A stretch of 47,414 bases of DNA from Bacteroidales bacterium (GCA_016290385.1 JAEETO010000006.1:1-47414), one strand, 5' to 3'. Positions 24,515-32,581 are shown, counted from the first letter of the stretch. Made by a program: numbers and translations. Notes: generated by a model from the letters alone, not told the origin.

Positions 24515-25849
24515 ATGAAAAAGACCCTCTTCCTGGCATACGGACTGCTGTGCTGCCTGACGCTGGCGGCCCAGCCCGATACCCTCAAAGAGCCGCAGAA
24601 AAACCATCAGTTCAGCATCAACGCCTCACACTGGACGCGAGGTGAGCTGCGTGCCGGCGGACTGCCGAACAAGAAAGGCGATGACCTGGCCGTCTTCGTG
24701 ATGAGCAGCACCATGCTCCAGTTCGACTACCAGTACAAGGGACTGGAATTCATGTTCGCGCCCAAACATGTAGGTATCTGGGGATCTTCCGGCAGCGGCG
24801 GTATCATCCTGGAAGAAGGATGGTTCTCCCTCCGCCACAAGAACGGCTTGTTCCTCAAGCTGGGACGGCAGAAATTTGCCTACGACGACCAGCGCATCAT
24901 CGGTTCCGATGACTGGGTGATGGTTCCCGCCAGGCACGATGCGCTCAAGGCGGGCTGGGAATCCGGCAAGCACAAGCTTCACTTCCTGTTTGCCTACAAC
25001 CAGAACGATGAAAACGTCAACGGTGGCACCTATTACGTCGATGGTGACCAGCCCTACAAACTGATGCAGACGCTCTGGTATCATTTCGATCCCCTGCCGC
25101 AACTGGGCGCCTCCCTGCTGTTCAACAACACGGGCATGCAGTACGTCAACACAAAAACGACAGACCCGTCGTTGATCGTGGACCGTACCCTGTACCAGCA
25201 GTTGTTCGGTGTTTATATTGACTGGCATCCCGGCCCGTTCAGTATTCAGGGATCCTATTACCGGCAGGCAGGCCGCAGCGAGAATGATCTTCCGATCCAT
25301 GCATGGATGGCGAGCGGGGAAGCGGACTGGAATGTGAATGACAAGATACGCCTGAATACGGGCTACTTCTATATGAGCGGCGATCCCCAGTTCTACGTGC
25401 CTCCGGAGGGGCAGATCGGAATGGCGCAAAAGAAAGAAATTCGTGGTTTCAACCCCATCTTCGGTTCGCACCACAAGTTCTACGGCGCCATGGATTTCTT
25501 CTATGTGTCGACCTATTACGGCGGCAATACACCCGGCCTCCAGGACGCCCACGCCGGCATACGATGGACTCCCGTCAAGTCGCTGCAGATCGATGCCGGC
25601 TACCATTACCTGGCCACCTGCGTCGACCTCAACGTGGAAGGATACACCAGGTCGCTGGGCCATGAACTGGAATCCGCGATAACCTGGAACATCGTGAAAG
25701 ACGTGTCGCTCCAGGCCGGTTATACCTACATGCACGGAACAGAGACCATGAGCATCCTCAAGCGGACCAGCGACTTAAGCAATAACCGCCTCCACTGGGG
25801 CTGGATCATGATTTCCGTTACGCCGGAATTCTTCAAGTTCAAGTTCTGA
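24515..25849 (+). CDS. Outer-membrane beta-barrel protein, alginate-export-like family
   Basis: This 444-residue protein has a signal peptide ending near LTLAAQ (residue 20) and a body of alternating amphipathic strands ending in an aromatic-charged C-terminus (FFKFKF), as expected for a barrel. The stretch LGRQKFAYDDQRIIGSDDW, with PARHDALKAGWE, matches the AlgE-like/alginate-export family that is common in Bacteroidota. No alginate genes are nearby, so the cargo is unknown and it may be a general porin. Confidence 0.72.
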   Translation: MKKTLFLAYGLLCCLTLAAQPDTLKEPQKNHQFSINASHWTRGELRAGGLPNKKGDDLAVFVMSSTMLQFDYQYKGLEFMFAPKHVGIWGSSGSGGIILEEGWFSLRHKNGLFLKLGRQKFAYDDQRIIGSDDWVMVPARHDALKAGWESGKHKLHFLFAYNQNDENVNGGTYYVDGDQPYKLMQTLWYHFDPLPQLGASLLFNNTGMQYVNTKTTDPSLIVDRTLYQQLFGVYIDWHPGPFSIQGSYYRQAGRSENDLPIHAWMASGEADWNVNDKIRLNTGYFYMSGDPQFYVPPEGQIGMAQKKEIRGFNPIFGSHHKFYGAMDFFYVSTYYGGNTPGLQDAHAGIRWTPVKSLQIDAGYHYLATCVDLNVEGYTRSLGHELESAITWNIVKDVSLQAGYTYMHGTETMSILKRTSDLSNNRLHWGWIMISVTPEFFKFKF

Positions 25850-25869
25850 CCGCTTTTCGAAAAATAGTG

Positions 25870-25877
25870 TATCTTTG
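25870..25877 (+). promoter_or_regulatory. Promoter -7 box of tRNA-Leu copy 1
   Basis: TATCTTTG followed by CGG, 13 bases before the tRNA 5' end. The same box precedes copy 2. Confidence 0.65.
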
Positions 25878-25890
25878 CGGCAGATTACAA

Positions 25891-25972
25891 GCGGGTGTAT
25901 TGTAATTGGTCGCCAAGCCAGACTTAGGATCTGGTGCAGTGATGCGTGGGGGTTCGAGTCCCCCCACCCGTA
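25891..25972 (+). tRNA. tRNA-Leu (anticodon TAG), copy 1
   Basis: The cloverleaf has a seven-pair acceptor stem (GCGGGTG with CACCCGT, first pair G-U), the anticodon stem CCAGA/TCTGG with loop CTTAGGA giving anticodon TAG (25924-25926), a short variable arm, and the T-arm GGGGGTTCGAGTCCCCC. The discriminator base is A and CCA is not encoded. The D-arm and anticodon arm are the same as in copy 2; the variable and T arms differ. Confidence 0.93.
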
Positions 25973-25982
25973 CTCAGTCTAT

Positions 25983-26215
25983 TTTTCCAAAACCAGCAGG
26001 GCCTAGTCGTCGCGGGAGCGGCGGGAGACTTCATGCAAGCCCAGGGATGCGGCTTTTTCCAAGAGCAGCGGGATGTCGGCGGTATAGAAGCCGCTGAGCA
26101 TGGGTTCGGAGAACTGTTCTTTCGGGATGAAAGCATTCATGAAAGGCTCTTCGACGGTAAAACTGTCAAAACCCAGGTCCGCGATTTCGGCATTTAATCG
26201 TCCTGATATTGGCGA
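25983..26215 (-). pseudogene. prmA: Decayed inverted copy of prmA
   Basis: The minus strand encodes fragments nearly identical to the intact PrmA at 32715-33566: AEIADLGFDSFTVEEPF joined directly to SGFYTADIPLLLEKAASLGL and HEVSRRSRDD. The central 573 bases are lost exactly between two TGCTCA repeats (source positions 32872 and 33445; junction 26095-26100). A further 15 bases are lost between two GAAATCG repeats. The Trp codon near the end has become TAG (26003-26005). The methyltransferase core is absent, so no activity is possible. It follows tRNA-Leu copy 1 in inverted orientation. Confidence 0.85.
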
Positions 26216-26223
26216 AGCGTAAG

Positions 26224-26251
26224 ATCGATTACGTATTTTTGCGCAATCGAT
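26224..26251. repeat. 28-base palindrome followed by a T-run
   Basis: Arms ATCGATTACGT and GCGCAATCGAT surround a six-base centre and are followed by nine T residues, so it could act as a plus-strand terminator. Length and arms match the element at 1150-1177. It also contains the -7-like TATTTTTG at 26234-26241, so it may instead be the promoter/operator of the sigma-factor gene. Confidence 0.5.
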
Positions 26252-26304
26252 TTTTTTTTGAAGAAACTGCAACAAACGCTCCGCCCCATCGTTTTATAGA
26301 CAGC

Positions 26305-26811
26305 ATGACAAGAAAAGAGGCCACATCGTTTTACCAGGCACACAGCCGGCGGCTCTTCAACATGAGCTATCGCATCGTCTTCAATGCGGAAGACGCCGAG
26401 GAAGTGATGCAGGATACGATCCTCAAGTTCGTGACCATGCCCTGGCGGCCGATGAAAGAGGCCCAGGTGTCGGCCTGGCTGGCACGCACCTGCATCCGGG
26501 CCTCCATCGACAAGCTGCGGCAGCGCAGGCGCGAGTCCCTGTTTCTGGAGGAATATGCCCGCGAGGCTGCCACGGACAGGCCGGATGATCAGGAAATCCC
26601 CGCCGGCGTGTCCGCGGCCCGCATCCTCGCCGCCATGCAGCAGCTCCCAGAGCCCTGTCGCCTGGTCGTGTCGCTCGTGCTGGCAGAAGGCCTGGACTAC
26701 GAAGAGATTGCTCAGTATACCGGATTGAAACAAAATACTTTGCGCTCGCATTTCCTGCGCGGGAAACAGCGCCTGGTCAAAATATTGGAAGAAGATGGAA
26801 AACCAATTTGA
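26305..26811 (+). CDS. ECF-type RNA polymerase sigma factor
   Basis: This 168-residue protein has sigma region 2 (residues 5-75, with HSRRLFNMSYRIVFNAEDAEEVMQDTILKF) and region 4 (about 110-165, with LPEPCRLVVSLVLAEGLDYEEIAQYTGL, a helix-turn-helix). The ATG at 26305 is chosen because the family starts shortly before the YxxH/R region 2 helix; the frame upstream runs through the palindrome. It overlaps the anti-sigma gene by 17 bases. It probably controls its own operon. Confidence 0.88.
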   Translation: MTRKEATSFYQAHSRRLFNMSYRIVFNAEDAEEVMQDTILKFVTMPWRPMKEAQVSAWLARTCIRASIDKLRQRRRESLFLEEYAREAATDRPDDQEIPAGVSAARILAAMQQLPEPCRLVVSLVLAEGLDYEEIAQYTGLKQNTLRSHFLRGKQRLVKILEEDGKPI

Positions 26812-27238
26812 CATCTATGAACTGCCTGAGGGAAACGAGGATCGTTTCCTGGCGAAATGGGATGCCGCTGCCTCGCAGGGGCGCCGTAAACACTTGACGC
26901 TCCGATGGACGGCCCTGGCTGCCGCAGCAGCAGCCATCCTGCTCCTCTTCCTGGTCCCGGCCGGCAACCGGCACTTCTTCGGTGCACATACGCCGGAAGC
27001 TGTCTACTGCGCTTATCTCGACAAGGTCGGCCTTTATTACGAAAGGCTGGGGGAGACCGGTGCTACGGAAGCCGGCGAGTGGGAAGCTGCCCTCAAGGCC
27101 CTGACCAACGAGACGATTCCGCTCTTCGACCAGCTGCCGGACGAGATGCCCCCGCGCGAAAAGGTCAAGGTGCTGAAGCGGTATTATGGGGAATTGCTCG
27201 ACGGGGCGGCCCAGCTTTGCAAAGATTGGAATATATAA
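26795..27238 (+). CDS. Putative anti-sigma factor (single-pass membrane protein)
   Basis: This 147-residue protein has a cytoplasmic N-terminus of about 35 residues, one transmembrane segment (about residues 42-60, rich in Ala and Leu) and a helical extracytoplasmic domain. It has no recognised family motif. Its start lies inside the sigma gene and it precedes an exported DUF2807 protein, the standard position of an anti-sigma factor in Bacteroidota. The function is inferred from position and topology. Confidence 0.65.
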   Translation: MENQFDIYELPEGNEDRFLAKWDAAASQGRRKHLTLRWTALAAAAAAILLLFLVPAGNRHFFGAHTPEAVYCAYLDKVGLYYERLGETGATEAGEWEAALKALTNETIPLFDQLPDEMPPREKVKVLKRYYGELLDGAAQLCKDWNI

Positions 27239-27257
27239 CAAATAAACCATACAGATC

Positions 27258-28187
27258 ATGAAAAAGACATTCCTTCTGCTGACCATTGCCTTCTTGGCCG
27301 CCAGCATTGACCTTTCTGCCCATGAGACCGACGGTCCTGTCGAAACAGCCGCCGTGGAGACTTACGAGCAGCACTACGATTTCCGCGATTTCACAGCCCT
27401 GTCGGTTGCAAACGCTTTCCATGTGGATTTCGCTTTTGCTGACGACTGGTCGGTGGACATCTCCGTGCCGGATTTCATCGAGCCGTATCTGAAAGTCAAC
27501 TGCTCGGGCGACAAGGTGCGCATCGGACTGAACAAATTGCCGGTCGACATCCAGCGGAAACTGAGCAAGACCAGTGATGCGCTCCACGCTACGGTACGCA
27601 TGCCGAAACTGCTCTCGCTGTCGCTCTCCGGGGCCGTACACATGACGGCCGAAGGCAGCCAGGAACTGGAGGGTGAACCCATGTCCATCGAAATGAGCGG
27701 AGCAAGCAAGCTCGAATCGCTGGTCACTTCCGGGGACGGAATCCTTCATCTGGAACTCAGCGGCGCCTCCAAGGCCGGCCTGCAGGCTGATTTCAAACAA
27801 ATGAAGATCGGCGTGTCCGGCGCCTCCAAGCTCACGCTGGCCGGCCATGCGGACAAGGTCGATGTCGACTGCTCCGGCGCTTCCGGCTGTGTGCTGGATG
27901 GGGACTTCGCCAATGCGGACGTCGATGCGAGCGGATCTTCCAAGGTCACCATGAGCGGCAGCAACGGAAGCCTGACTGTCGAGTTGTCGGGCGCGACCAA
28001 GTTCGAATCGACCGGTGAGACGGCACGTGCTGACCTGGAACTCGCGGGTGCCTCCAAGGCCCGGCTGACCGTGACGGAAAAACTGCACTACGAACTCTCC
28101 GGTGCCTCCACCCTTCGCATCAACAATAAAGGCGCCAGGGTCACCGGCGAGCAGAGCCGCGGCTCGAAGGTCGAATACGAGCGCTAG
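27258..28187 (+). CDS. Exported DUF2807 (head GIN domain) protein
   Basis: This 309-residue protein has a signal peptide ending near IDLSAHE (residue 21) and then a right-handed parallel-helix-like domain. The unit xLSGASKL recurs about six to eight times (for example MSGASKLES, LSGASKAGL, VSGASKLTL, LAGASKARL), which is diagnostic of DUF2807. These proteins sit in the Bacteroidota envelope and their role is unclear. As the last gene of the sigma/anti-sigma operon it is a probable output or signal protein. Its TAG stop shares the palindrome CTAG with the stop of the convergent marC gene. Confidence 0.88.
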   Translation: MKKTFLLLTIAFLAASIDLSAHETDGPVETAAVETYEQHYDFRDFTALSVANAFHVDFAFADDWSVDISVPDFIEPYLKVNCSGDKVRIGLNKLPVDIQRKLSKTSDALHATVRMPKLLSLSLSGAVHMTAEGSQELEGEPMSIEMSGASKLESLVTSGDGILHLELSGASKAGLQADFKQMKIGVSGASKLTLAGHADKVDVDCSGASGCVLDGDFANADVDASGSSKVTMSGSNGSLTVELSGATKFESTGETARADLELAGASKARLTVTEKLHYELSGASTLRINNKGARVTGEQSRGSKVEYER

Positions 28188-28759
28188 ATCATCGAAGCCA
28201 GGTTGGTCGTGAAGAGTTTCACGGCTATGGCGATCAAGATGATACCGAATATCTTACGGAGAATATAAATGACGGTTGGGCCGAGCACACGCTCGACCCA
28301 ATCGACGTATTTGAGCACAAAGTACACCACCACCATATTGAGGGCGATGGCCACGATAATGTTCTGGATGGCATATTCCGCGCGCATCGAGATCAGGGTG
28401 GTCAGGACACCGGCGCCGGCGATGAGCGGAAAGATGATGGGAACGGCGTTGGCCGCGGAAGCAGGTCCGTCGTTGTTGATGATCTCCCGGCCGAGGATCA
28501 TCTCCATGCCGTAGATGAAGATGATGATGGCGCCCGCAACGGCGAATGAGTTGATCTCCACGCCGAACAGGGAAAGGAGCCCTTCGCCTGCATAGAGGAA
28601 GGCCACCAGGATGACAAACGAGATGAGCGAAACCCGCAGCGGACTGATCTTCGCCCCTTTGCTCCGCAGGTCGATAATGATGGGTATCGACCCCGTGATA
28701 TCGATGATGGCGAAAAGAACGATGAACGCGCTGATGATTTCCTTAAAACTGAAACTCAT
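28184..28759 (-). CDS. MarC-family integral membrane protein
   Basis: This 191-residue protein has six hydrophobic segments and the family stretches FAIIDITGSIPIII, FGVEINSFAVAGAIIIFIYGM, VPIIFPLIAGAGVLTTLIS and ALNMVVVYFVL. The MarC/NAAT family includes a proposed neutral amino-acid transporter, but the function of most members is unknown. The ATG at 28759 is used because a start 24 bases upstream lies inside the -7 box. Confidence 0.85.
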   Translation of the reverse strand: MSFSFKEIISAFIVLFAIIDITGSIPIIIDLRSKGAKISPLRVSLISFVILVAFLYAGEGLLSLFGVEINSFAVAGAIIIFIYGMEMILGREIINNDGPASAANAVPIIFPLIAGAGVLTTLISMRAEYAIQNIIVAIALNMVVVYFVLKYVDWVERVLGPTVIYILRKIFGIILIAIAVKLFTTNLASMI

Positions 28760-28779
28760 ATCCCTGACGATTTTGTGCC

Positions 28780-28787
28780 GCAAAAAT
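28780..28787 (-). promoter_or_regulatory. Promoter -7 box of the MarC gene
   Basis: The minus strand reads TATTTTTG followed by CGGC, about 20 bases before the chosen ATG. Confidence 0.6.
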
Positions 28788-28799
28788 ACAATAATTTTC

Positions 28800-28807
28800 T
28801 ATATTTG
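28800..28807 (+). promoter_or_regulatory. Promoter -7 box of tpiA
   Basis: TATATTTG followed by CAG, divergent from the marC box about 12 bases away. The leader to tpiA is about 60 bases. Confidence 0.7.
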
Positions 28808-28813
28808 CAGATT

Positions 28814-28838
28814 GTCATCCTGAGCTATGTGAAGGATT
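28814..28838. repeat. Dispersed-type repeat GTCATCCTGAGC...GAAGGATT in the tpiA leader
   Basis: The sequence has the form ATCCT...AGGAT with a spacer containing GAGC. Such units are common as intergenic repeats in some bacterial genomes. It sits in the 5' leader of tpiA. Only one copy is in the window, so the call rests on recognition of the type. Confidence 0.35.
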
Positions 28839-28872
28839 CACAAAAGGAAAAGTGTAACTAAATCCATACAAA

Positions 28873-29628
28873 ATGAGAAAGAAAATCGTTGCCGGCAACT
28901 GGAAGATGAACACCACCGTTGCCGAAGGTGTCGAACTGGCGAAGGGCATCGTCGCCAAAGTCAATGACATTTCCAAGGGCGTCTCGCTCATCGTCGCTCC
29001 GCCTTTCACCCATCTGGCATCCGTGGGAGAAGTCCTCAAGGGCAGCCCCGTCGCCCTCTCGGCCCAGGATTGCGCCGACCAGCCGAAAGGCGCCTTCACC
29101 GGCGAAGTTTCCGCTGCCATGCTGAAGGGCGTGGGCTGCGCCTACACCATCCTCGGCCATTCCGAGCGTCGCGAATACTACGGTGAGACATCGCCCAAAC
29201 TCGTCAAGAAGATGGCCATGGCCTTCGAGAACGGACTGAAAGTAATTTACTGCGTAGGCGAGAAACTCGATCAGCGCGAGATGGGCAATCATTTCGACGT
29301 GGTGAGCCAGCAAATCTCGGAAGTGCTCTTCGACCTGACCCCCGAGCAGATGAAAAACGTGGTGATTGCCTATGAGCCCGTCTGGGCCATCGGTACCGGC
29401 GTTACCGCCACCAGCGCCCAGGCGCAGGAAATCCACGCTTTCATCCGCGAGACGCTCCGTGTCCATTTCGGCGAGAAAGTAGCGGAAGAAACGACCATCC
29501 TCTACGGCGGCAGCTGCAAGCCCTCCAATGCGAAGGAACTCTTCGCCTGCCCCGACATCGACGGCGGCCTGATCGGCGGCGCTTCCCTGAAGGCCGACGA
29601 TTTTATCGCAATTGCACAAGCCTGGTAA
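28873..29628 (+). CDS. tpiA: Triosephosphate isomerase
   Basis: This 251-residue glycolytic enzyme interconverts DHAP and glyceraldehyde 3-phosphate. Active-site residues are visible: Asn and Lys in AGNWKMN (residues 8-14), the catalytic His in ILGHSERR near 98, the catalytic Glu in AYEPVWAIGTG near 170, and the phosphate loops ILYGGS and GLIGGASL. It is a single-gene unit closed by a strong terminator. Confidence 0.97.
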   Translation: MRKKIVAGNWKMNTTVAEGVELAKGIVAKVNDISKGVSLIVAPPFTHLASVGEVLKGSPVALSAQDCADQPKGAFTGEVSAAMLKGVGCAYTILGHSERREYYGETSPKLVKKMAMAFENGLKVIYCVGEKLDQREMGNHFDVVSQQISEVLFDLTPEQMKNVVIAYEPVWAIGTGVTATSAQAQEIHAFIRETLRVHFGEKVAEETTILYGGSCKPSNAKELFACPDIDGGLIGGASLKADDFIAIAQAW

Positions 29629-29642
29629 GCAAGACTGCTTCC

Positions 29643-29684
29643 ATAAAATAACAATCCCCTCTGCGGAGGGGATTGTTATTTTAT
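29643..29684. terminator. Bidirectional terminator between tpiA and the SpoIIE gene
   Basis: Perfect 19-base arms (29643-29661 and 29666-29684) enclose the loop TGCG. The stem is GC-rich inside and A/T-rich outside, so each strand has its own U-tract. It serves tpiA and the convergent phosphatase gene, whose stop codon lies in it. Confidence 0.93.
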
Positions 29685-31627
29685 GCCTGATTCTTCAGGA
29701 GCCGCAGGCAGAGGAGGGTGAGGTCGTCGTTGGGGATGACGCCGGCCCGGTGGTGTTCGACGGCCAGTTGCAGGTCGACGATGATGTCGTGTGCATTCTT
29801 TTGGGCCGATTCCGTCATGATCCGGAGAACCGCATCATTGCCCAGAAGATCCTTATGCTCGTTCTCGGCCTCGTTAAGACCGTCGGTGTAGAGCAGAAAT
29901 ACGCTATCCCGGATATCGGACAGGCTTTCGCCGGAGAATTCGCCGCCATCCCAGACGCCGAGCGGCATGTTGGCGTGTTTGAGCGGGAGGAATTCCGCCG
30001 GCTCGCCGGGCCGGACGATCACGGGCGGGTTGTGGCCGCAGTTGCAGAAACTCATGGCGCCCGTCTTCAGGTCGGCCCTGGCGATGAACATGGTGACGAA
30101 CATGCCCTGGTCGTTGTCCCGGGAGAGGACGGAATTGATCTGCGTGGCGATGTTCTCCGGCGTATGGCCCTGTTGGGCGATGATACGGAACAGATTGCGG
30201 GTCACGGCCATGAAGAGGCTGGCGGGAACGCCCTTGCCGCTTACGTCGCCGATGCAGAAATAGAGTTTCTCGTCCTGGATGAAGAAGTCGTACAGGTCGC
30301 CGCCGACCTCCTTGGCGGGCGTCATCGAGGCGAACAGGTCGATGTCGTCGCGGTTGGGGAAAGGCGGGAAGATACGGGGCACCATGCTCATCTGGATGTC
30401 GCTGGCCACCTTGAGCTCGTTCTCGATGGAGGCCTTCTGCGCCGTCGTATCCTTTAACTCGCAGACGTAGTTGACCAGGGACTGCTGCATCTCGGTGAAT
30501 GACTGGCTGAGCTGCCCGATCTCGTCGATGCGGCCCTCATCGGGCAATTCCTCGTAGAAATTGCCGCCGGCGATGGTCTTGGTCTGTTCCGTGAGCTTGC
30601 CCAGCGGCTGGAGCTCGTGGTTGATCACTCGGTTGATGAAGTCGAGCATCAGGATCAGTCCCAGGAAGAAGATGATCAGGACAGCTTTCAAGAGCCTTTT
30701 ATAGCCGCTCAGGATGTCGCGCTCCGGACAGACGATGGCTACGCTCCAGCTCGTTTCGCCAAGCGGCTTATAGAGGACGTAGCAGTTTTCCCCGTTGATC
30801 TTGAGCTGTTTCATGCCTTCCTCGCCGGCCTGCATGGCCTTGCCGAGGGCATAACGGTCTGGATCTTCGTGATCGAGCGTTTCCGTAAAAATGGTCTGGA
30901 AGAAAAGCTTCGTGGAGTCGGGGTGGACGAAGAAAGTGCCGCCCCGGCCGGTCATGATGCTGTAGGAGTTGGGGTAGGGCTTGACAGCGGAAATGGTGTT
31001 TGAGAGCCATTCCAGCGAGAGGTCCACGGAGATGGTGCCTATGTACGTTCCCTTGTTGTCCTTGATCGGCTTGCAGTAGGAAGCGATGATGTCCGTTGAA
31101 TAAATGTTATCGGGATTGTTATCGAAGAAAGGCTCGGTCCAGCAGGGACGGTCGAGCAGCTTGGCCAGCTGATACCAGTCGAAAGTGAAGTATTCGTAGT
31201 TCGGGCTTCCTTCCTGCGTGCTCAATATCTCGCCGTTTTCCCGGAGGCTGAAGGCGGAGAAATACTTGCCGCGTTCGGGGAAATAATAAGGCTCGAAGGA
31301 GATGGAACAGCCGTTGAGATCCGGGTTGTTCTCAAGAATCCGGCGACTGTAAACCATCATCGAGTCGGGTGCGTCCAAGTGGCGGGCGATCAGCCAGTCC
31401 GTATTGTTGGTGGCCACAACCACGCGGTCGAGGATGTTGGTGACGCGCTGGACGGTGTTGTCGAGCACCTGCTCGGCGCGGTTGATGGCTTCCGTCCGGA
31501 CGGATCTCCGGGACTGGGAGAACATGAAGCCCAGCGAAGCGAGGAAAACGAGGCCTGTAAGGATGGCGATCCAGAGGCTGATTTTGGCTGTCAGGGACTG
31601 CCGGAAGAAACGTAATAATCTTTTCAT
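29681..31627 (-). CDS. Membrane-bound sensor with Cache, HAMP and SpoIIE phosphatase domains
   Basis: This 648-residue protein has a transmembrane segment (about residues 16-36), an extracytoplasmic Cache-type sensor (about 40-310, with YIGTISVDLSLEWLSNTIS), a second membrane segment (about 318-336), a HAMP linker (LGKLTEQTKTIAGGNF), a short coiled coil, and a C-terminal PP2C/SpoIIE phosphatase (about 400-645). Metal-binding motifs are KEVGGDLYDFF, IGDVSGKGVPASLFM and FLLYTDGLNEAEN. Such RsbU-like enzymes dephosphorylate anti-sigma antagonist proteins; no partner is encoded in this window. It lies six bases after a solute-binding protein gene in the same operon. Confidence 0.9.
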   Translation of the reverse strand: MKRLLRFFRQSLTAKISLWIAILTGLVFLASLGFMFSQSRRSVRTEAINRAEQVLDNTVQRVTNILDRVVVATNNTDWLIARHLDAPDSMMVYSRRILENNPDLNGCSISFEPYYFPERGKYFSAFSLRENGEILSTQEGSPNYEYFTFDWYQLAKLLDRPCWTEPFFDNNPDNIYSTDIIASYCKPIKDNKGTYIGTISVDLSLEWLSNTISAVKPYPNSYSIMTGRGGTFFVHPDSTKLFFQTIFTETLDHEDPDRYALGKAMQAGEEGMKQLKINGENCYVLYKPLGETSWSVAIVCPERDILSGYKRLLKAVLIIFFLGLILMLDFINRVINHELQPLGKLTEQTKTIAGGNFYEELPDEGRIDEIGQLSQSFTEMQQSLVNYVCELKDTTAQKASIENELKVASDIQMSMVPRIFPPFPNRDDIDLFASMTPAKEVGGDLYDFFIQDEKLYFCIGDVSGKGVPASLFMAVTRNLFRIIAQQGHTPENIATQINSVLSRDNDQGMFVTMFIARADLKTGAMSFCNCGHNPPVIVRPGEPAEFLPLKHANMPLGVWDGGEFSGESLSDIRDSVFLLYTDGLNEAENEHKDLLGNDAVLRIMTESAQKNAHDIIVDLQLAVEHHRAGVIPNDDLTLLCLRLLKNQA

Positions 31628-31633
31628 GGCAGT

Positions 31634-32581
31634 CTATCGGGCAATAAGTTCATCATAAGGCACTCCCCGCAGCAGAAGTTGGTTTTCCAGCATCAGCGAG
31701 TTGGCCAGTTTGACCATGTCGGGGCGCAGGCGGTATTCGCGTTGACCGGATTCCCGGTCTACCAGCAGGCGAAGGATTTCTTCGAGCATCAACTTCTGCA
31801 TGACGCGGTTGGTGGCGATATGGTTCCGGGTTACGTAATCCATGACGATTTCCAGTGTCTCGTCGGGATGCTCGACGGCCCATTCCCAGCCGCGGCGGCT
31901 TGCTTCGGCAAACTTCCGGGCTTGCTCCTTGTGGCTCTCGTAATATTGTCGGGTCATGTAGACACCGTCTTCCTGCACGTTGTAGCCATGCTCGCAGAAA
32001 CGATAGGTGTTGCTGTCAGAGACCTTGAAACCTGCTTCCAGCAGTTGGTTGGCTTCATTGTAGCTCATGGCAAGGGTCGCATCGATGGCACCGGACAGAA
32101 AGAGATTGAGCCCGGAGTTGAAGGGGATCCATTGGTAGTCCAGTCCTTCCTTGAGGCTCATGCAGATGGCCATCTGATCGAAACCGATGGACCAGGTGCC
32201 GACCCGCATGCCTTTTTGCAAAAGCGGATCCTCGTCCTTGCGGGATACGATGACCAGCGAGTTGTTCATCGATGTCTGCAGGATGTTGACCAATGGGACC
32301 CCGCTGTCAATGATTTCCAGAGCCTGGCAGAGTTGCAGCGTAGTGGCCTGGCTTTCATTATCGCTGATGCGGCGCAGGGCAGTCTTCGAGAGGGAAGGGT
32401 GAACGATTTCGACATCGAGTCCGGCTTCCCGGTAGAAGCCCTGTTCATAGGCTACATAGTAACCCGCGAATTGCGCCTGGGCTGTCCACTGGGGTGTAAA
32501 AATGAATTTCTGGGCCTGTGCCGTCCATGCGCCTGCCAGCAATAGAAGGCAAGTGAGGGCCCGGATGAATCCGTTTTTCAT
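31634..32581 (-). CDS. NMT1/SsuA-like periplasmic binding protein
   Basis: This 315-residue protein has a signal peptide (cleavage near WTAQAQ, residue 23) and a type 2 periplasmic binding fold of the NMT1/THI5-like type, with WTAQAQFAGYYVAYEQGFYREAGLDVEI, a stretch typical of SsuA/ThiY. The start at 32581 gives the proper signal peptide. No permease or ATPase gene is adjacent; instead the next gene is a Cache-SpoIIE phosphatase. It is probably a ligand-binding partner of that sensor and not a transporter component. The ligand is unknown. Confidence 0.82.
   Translation of the reverse strand: MKNGFIRALTCLLLLAGAWTAQAQKFIFTPQWTAQAQFAGYYVAYEQGFYREAGLDVEIVHPSLSKTALRRISDNESQATTLQLCQALEIIDSGVPLVNILQTSMNNSLVIVSRKDEDPLLQKGMRVGTWSIGFDQMAICMSLKEGLDYQWIPFNSGLNLFLSGAIDATLAMSYNEANQLLEAGFKVSDSNTYRFCEHGYNVQEDGVYMTRQYYESHKEQARKFAEASRRGWEWAVEHPDETLEIVMDYVTRNHIATNRVMQKLMLEEILRLLVDRESGQREYRLRPDMVKLANSLMLENQLLLRGVPYDELIAR

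Larger units (their letters stand above)
25854..25992. repeat. Inverted repeats around tRNA-Leu copy 1
   Basis: A 14-base sequence at 25854-25867 is the reverse complement of 25979-25992 with one mismatch. Both resemble the 3' end of prmA as found next to tRNA-Leu copy 2 (33553-33566), which fits two remnants of that gene end in opposite orientation. Confidence 0.6.

Noticed and set aside
26180-26203. Similarity of the prmA remnant's far end to the 3' end of the aminotransferase gene (35108-35132), including 15 identical bases
   Set aside because: Most of it is explained by prmA sequence with a 15-base deletion between GAAATCG repeats, and the flanking ATATCAGG also matches the prmA 5' end. 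An exact 15-base match is expected by chance about once when a 47 kb window is compared with itself.
26003-26275. The 90-codon minus-strand frame as a functional small protein
   Set aside because: It is made of two in-frame prmA pieces lacking the methyltransferase core and ends at a TAG that replaces a conserved Trp codon, so a pseudogene explains it better.
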